The notes beneath the pieces are model-generated. The model was not told the DNA's origin. It worked only from the letters and a program-made list of their open reading frames with translations, and ran no database searches. This document shows positions 5,586-7,760 of a stretch of 7,760 bases of DNA, piece by piece. The first letter of the stretch is position 1; every line of letters starts with the position of its first letter. Source of the stretch: Ruminococcus flavefaciens (GTDB taxonomy: Bacteria; Bacillota; Clostridia; Oscillospirales; Ruminococcaceae); assembly GCA_002350065.1 (NCBI GenBank), contig DEDQ01000012.1:12190-19949 (forward strand), written 5' to 3'. The translations under genes and the position numbers were made by a program.

Positions 5586-6744
5586 TGTCCTCGCCTCCTA
5601 TGCCGATGAAATTGACACTTTCGGTGCCTTTAGCGATATCGCTGTAAATTTTTTCTATGTCGCCGGCGGAGATATTTTTTCCGCCGAGACCGCCTATGAA
5701 GTTGTAGCCGTTAACAGTAACTCCCGCCTTTTTGAGTGCGGAGTTAACATTTGTGAAAACAGTGCCCTCATTGCCGAAGCTGATGTCCTTTTCGAGAACA
5801 GCATACGCCTTGACATTGCGCAGAGCGTCGGCAATTTCCTTATTCGGGAAAGGACGCACGTAGCGAATGCGGACAACTCCTGCCTTCACGCCGTTTTCGC
5901 GGAGCTTATCCGCAGTTTCACGGCAGAGACCCGCAATGCTTCCGAGGGTAACGATAACGTAGTCCGCATCGTCAGCGCGATAGCTTTCGATGAGACCGGT
6001 ATACTGTCTGCCGAAGATATCAGCGAATTCGCGCTCCGTCTCAGAGATGACCTCACGCGCCGCGAGGACGCCCTCATGCTCCTTATATTTGAAGATGTAG
6101 TTAGTATCCGGACCGGCTGAGAACGCCATATTCTTAGGATTCTCGAAGTCTATGCGGTTATCGGTCTCATAGGGCGGCAGAAAGCGGTCAGCCTTCTCGC
6201 GCGAGGGGATATCGACCGTCTCGTATGTATGAGTGAGGACGAAGCCGTCGAGATTCGCCATAAACGGCGTAGAAACGCGCTTATCCTCGGCTATTTTATA
6301 GCTCATGAGCGCGAGGTCGAGAGCCTCCTGAGCATTCTCGGCATAAGCCTGTATCCAGCCGCTGTCGAGCTGAGAGAGGCTGTCGCGCTGGTCGCCGTAG
6401 ATATTCCACGGCAGAGCCGTAGAGCGGTCGGCATTCATCATAACAATGGGGAAACGTCCGCCCGCCGCATAATAGAGACATTCCGCCATATAGAGCAGAC
6501 CCTGCGACGAGGTAGCTGTGAACGCTCTCGCGCCTGCGGCGCTCGCACCGATAGCGCATGAGAGCGCGGAATGCTCGGATTCAACATGAACATATTCAGC
6601 CGTAAGACTGCCGTCCTCGACCATTTCCGAAAGCCGCTCAACGACGATAGTCTGCGGAGTTATAGGATACGCGGAGATGACCTCGGGACGTGCAAGGCGA
6701 ATGCCCTCAGCGAAAGCCTCGTTGCCTGATAAAAACTTCTTCAT
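5578..6744 (-). CDS. porA: Pyruvate:ferredoxin oxidoreductase, alpha subunit
   Basis: A 388-aa alpha subunit, which with PorB forms the active site and helps bind the 2-oxoacid and TPP. Visible family signatures are AYPITPQT (25-32), VESEHSALS (54-62) with the conserved Glu near the TPP aminopyrimidine, ATSSQGLLYM (77-86) and NIYGDQRDS. A C-terminal domain has ADYVIVTLGS and VRPFPNKEI followed by an AVLEKDISFG segment. I chose the ATG at 6744, not the upstream in-frame ATG at 6783. It has GGAGG 8-12 nt upstream and overlaps the porD stop as ATGA, and MKKFLSGNEA aligns with the usual PorA N-terminus. The 13 extra residues from 6783 are Arg/Gly-rich and lie inside porD. The 4-base overlap implies translational coupling with porD, matching subunit stoichiometry. 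Confidence 0.93.
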   Translation of the reverse strand: MKKFLSGNEAFAEGIRLARPEVISAYPITPQTIVVERLSEMVEDGSLTAEYVHVESEHSALSCAIGASAAGARAFTATSSQGLLYMAECLYYAAGGRFPIVMMNADRSTALPWNIYGDQRDSLSQLDSGWIQAYAENAQEALDLALMSYKIAEDKRVSTPFMANLDGFVLTHTYETVDIPSREKADRFLPPYETDNRIDFENPKNMAFSAGPDTNYIFKYKEHEGVLAAREVISETEREFADIFGRQYTGLIESYRADDADYVIVTLGSIAGLCRETADKLRENGVKAGVVRIRYVRPFPNKEIADALRNVKAYAVLEKDISFGNEGTVFTNVNSALKKAGVTVNGYNFIGGLGGKNISAGDIEKIYSDIAKGTESVNFIGIGGEDNG

Positions 6745-7034
6745 TTGCGTTCCGCCTCCATTTCTATCGCGCCTATTTTGCATATTTTCGCGCAGATTCC
6801 GCAGCCCTTGCAGAAGTCGTAGTCGATGACAGCCTTGTTATTTTTAATAGCGATAACGCCGTCGGGACAGTAGAGGTAGCACTGCTCACAGCCGAGACAT
6901 TTTTCGCTGTTTATCACAGGTCTGATGCTTCTCCAGCCGCTGTTGACGGTAGTGAGATAGCCCGCCTCAAACGACGTATTCTCGGGAACTTCCGCAAACG
7001 TGAAGTTCTTTTTTTCTCTTATGTATGGTCTCAT
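6741..7034 (-). CDS. porD: Pyruvate:ferredoxin oxidoreductase, delta subunit (2[4Fe-4S] ferredoxin)
   Basis: A 97-aa bacterial-type ferredoxin subunit that passes electrons from the PorB cluster to external ferredoxin. Two cluster motifs are complete: CLGCEQCYLYCP (Cys46, 49, 52, 56) and CKGCGICAKIC (Cys75, 78, 81, 85). The second lacks the usual Pro after its last Cys and has Lys instead, which is uncommon but leaves all ligands in place. The N-terminal extension of about 40 residues, with the SGWRSIRPV segment, is typical of PorD rather than of free ferredoxins. The ATG at 7034 overlaps the porG stop as ATGA and has GAGGAGG about 7 nt upstream. The gene is tightly coupled to porG and porA. 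Confidence 0.93.
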   Translation of the reverse strand: MRPYIREKKNFTFAEVPENTSFEAGYLTTVNSGWRSIRPVINSEKCLGCEQCYLYCPDGVIAIKNNKAVIDYDFCKGCGICAKICKIGAIEMEAERK

Positions 7035-7543
7035 CTTACAGCCTCCTCTGCGGCTTTAGTGAGCGCATTTATATTGCGCTCCTGAATTTTCTGCGGCATA
7101 TAGCCTGTCACAGCAGCAGAAGCCTCCGCGGCAGTAACAATGCCGGAGATGCCGGCAAGCAGTCCGAGCATGACCGTATTCACCGTAGGGAGTCTGAATC
7201 CTGCGGCTATTTTTTCCGCATCAAAGGCGATAACGCCGTCGATAGAATTTTTCGAGTTGACGATGATACGACCGGCGTCCTTGAGGAGCTCATGGAGCTG
7301 AGGACTGTAGAGGGTATCGTCGAGAATAACTATATAGTCAGCCTTTTCGGTCTGACTTCTGTCCACAACAGGCTTGGTATCGAGCTTAGTGAAGGCTCTG
7401 ACGGGAGCTCCGCGGCGCTCGGGACCGAAGGACGGAAACGCAAGCGCATATTTCTCACCGCCGATAGTGTAAGCAGCTCCGAGGAGCTTTGCGGCAGTAA
7501 AAGCGCCCTGACCTCCTCTGCCGAGCCAGATTATCTCATTCAT
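7031..7543 (-). CDS. porG: Pyruvate:ferredoxin oxidoreductase, gamma subunit
   Basis: A 170-aa gamma subunit of the four-subunit enzyme and the first gene of the operon. It shows the family's nucleotide-binding-like N-terminus GRGGQGAFTAAKLL (8-21), the FPSFGPERRGAPVRAF segment (37-52), and the TVNTVMLGLLAG stretch. In this family the subunit corresponds to the domain of single-chain PFOR thought to contribute to CoA binding and assembly. The length fits PorG (about 170-190 aa). AGGAG lies about 8 nt before the ATG at 7543, and the stop overlaps porD. The gene order gamma-delta-alpha-beta is that known for archaeal and Thermotoga pyruvate enzymes. Some databases call this subunit porC. Confidence 0.92.
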   Translation of the reverse strand: MNEIIWLGRGGQGAFTAAKLLGAAYTIGGEKYALAFPSFGPERRGAPVRAFTKLDTKPVVDRSQTEKADYIVILDDTLYSPQLHELLKDAGRIIVNSKNSIDGVIAFDAEKIAAGFRLPTVNTVMLGLLAGISGIVTAAEASAAVTGYMPQKIQERNINALTKAAEEAVR

Positions 7544-7574
7544 GCTAATTCTCCTATCGTTTTGGTATGTATTA

Positions 7575-7603
7575 ATTATACGCCTGATGCCGTTAATTGT
7601 CCA
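7575..7603 (-). promoter_or_regulatory. Sigma-A promoter of the por operon
   Basis: On the minus strand TGGACA (7598-7603, 5 of 6 to consensus) is separated by 17 nt from a perfect TATAAT (7575-7580). Transcription should start near 7568, giving a short leader of about 25 nt with the porG ribosome site. No room is left for a riboswitch, so any control should act at initiation. Confidence 0.8.
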
Positions 7604-7625
7604 ATACCATAGTTTTATGATAGAT

Positions 7626-7642
7626 TATAGGAAAAACCTATA
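7626..7642. repeat. Inverted repeat upstream of the por promoter
   Basis: TATAGG (7626-7631) and CCTATA (7637-7642) are perfect 6-bp arms around five A, centred about 34 bp upstream of the -35. On the minus strand a second TATAAT overlaps the downstream edge (7622-7627) with a poor -35 (TTGCAG), so a weak second promoter could also lie here. It could be an operator; no regulator family is recognised. Confidence 0.35.
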
Positions 7643-7670
7643 GCCCTGCAAATTAAAAATCCCCGAAGCG

Positions 7671-7689
7671 ATATGGTCGATACCCATAT
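7671..7689. repeat. Second inverted repeat upstream of the por promoter
   Basis: ATATGG (7671-7676) and CCATAT (7684-7689) are perfect 6-bp arms with a 7-nt spacer. It is unrelated in sequence to the repeat at 7626-7642. The spacing fits a dimeric regulator, but short AT-rich arms like these also arise by chance. Confidence 0.3.
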
Positions 7690-7710
7690 AGAAGCTTTAC
7701 ACGTATTATT

Positions 7711-7743
7711 GAGGGAAACCCTTTTGAAAAAGGGTTCTCCCTC
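7711..7743. repeat. 14-bp hairpin, probable dispersed intergenic repeat
   Basis: GAGGGA (7711-7716) pairs with TCCCTC (7738-7743), and AACCCTTT (7717-7724) with AAAGGGTT (7729-7736). The loop is 4 nt (TGAA), with one bulged C at 7737. Neither side in view carries a T-run, so it is not a canonical terminator as far as visible. The following CAAACTCCCTTCC tail makes it resemble, from memory, an intergenic repeat common in Ruminococcus-like genomes. It continues toward the right edge, and no gene is visible between 7604 and 7760. Confidence 0.5.
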
Positions 7744-7760
7744 AAACTCCCTTCCTAAAA

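Noticed and set aside
6745..6783. Upstream in-frame ATG at 6783 as the porA start
   Set aside because: It would add 13 Arg/Gly-rich residues coded inside porD. The ATG at 6744 has GGAGG nearby, an ATGA overlap with porD and the normal PorA N-terminus.
1..7760. tRNA, rRNA or insertion sequences
   Set aside because: No cloverleaf, rRNA-like segment, transposase fragment or terminal repeats with target duplications were seen in the intergenic regions.

Overview
The window looks like chromosomal DNA from an anaerobic gut Firmicute of the Ruminococcus/Oscillospiraceae kind. This is inferred from strong GGAGG ribosome sites, near-consensus sigma-A promoters, a secreted protein with choline-binding-type repeats and a transglutaminase-like fold, a Thr/Lys-rich lipoprotein, and a ferredoxin-linked 2-oxoacid oxidoreductase. 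No marker gene fixes the species.

Left part (1-2655, minus strand): a two-gene envelope operon. A near-perfect sigma-A promoter (2627-2655) drives a leader of about 170 nt with two GC-rich hairpins and a possible 36-codon upstream ORF. A 645-aa exported protein follows: signal peptide, about 20 cell-wall-binding repeats, and a C-terminal transglutaminase-like domain that keeps its His and Asp but appears to lack the nucleophilic Cys. Eighteen bases later a lipoprotein with a Thr/Lys/Pro-rich linker begins and runs off the left edge.

Middle (2656-4690, plus strand): a divergent, AT-rich intergenic region with two adjacent DnaA-box-like sequences and an extended -10 promoter leads into a 578-aa membrane GGDEF-EAL protein. 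Catalytic motifs of both domains are intact, but the diguanylate cyclase inhibitory RxxD site is missing. The gene ends at a bidirectional terminator shared with the convergent operon on its right.

Right part (4692-7603, minus strand): a compact operon porG-porD-porA-porB encoding the four-subunit pyruvate:ferredoxin oxidoreductase type. Genes overlap by 4, 4 and 8 bases, and a good promoter sits at 7575-7603. PorB carries TPP and one [4Fe-4S] cluster, PorD carries two [4Fe-4S] clusters, and PorA and PorG complete the enzyme, which would turn pyruvate and CoA into acetyl-CoA, CO2 and reduced ferredoxin. Upstream of that promoter are two small inverted repeats and a 14-bp hairpin that looks like a dispersed repeat.

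The most interesting joint reading is a divergent pair in which a c-di-GMP enzyme sits back to back with a surface-protein operon. That suggests, but does not show, c-di-GMP-linked control of cell-surface or matrix function. The por operon looks like an unrelated metabolic neighbour.
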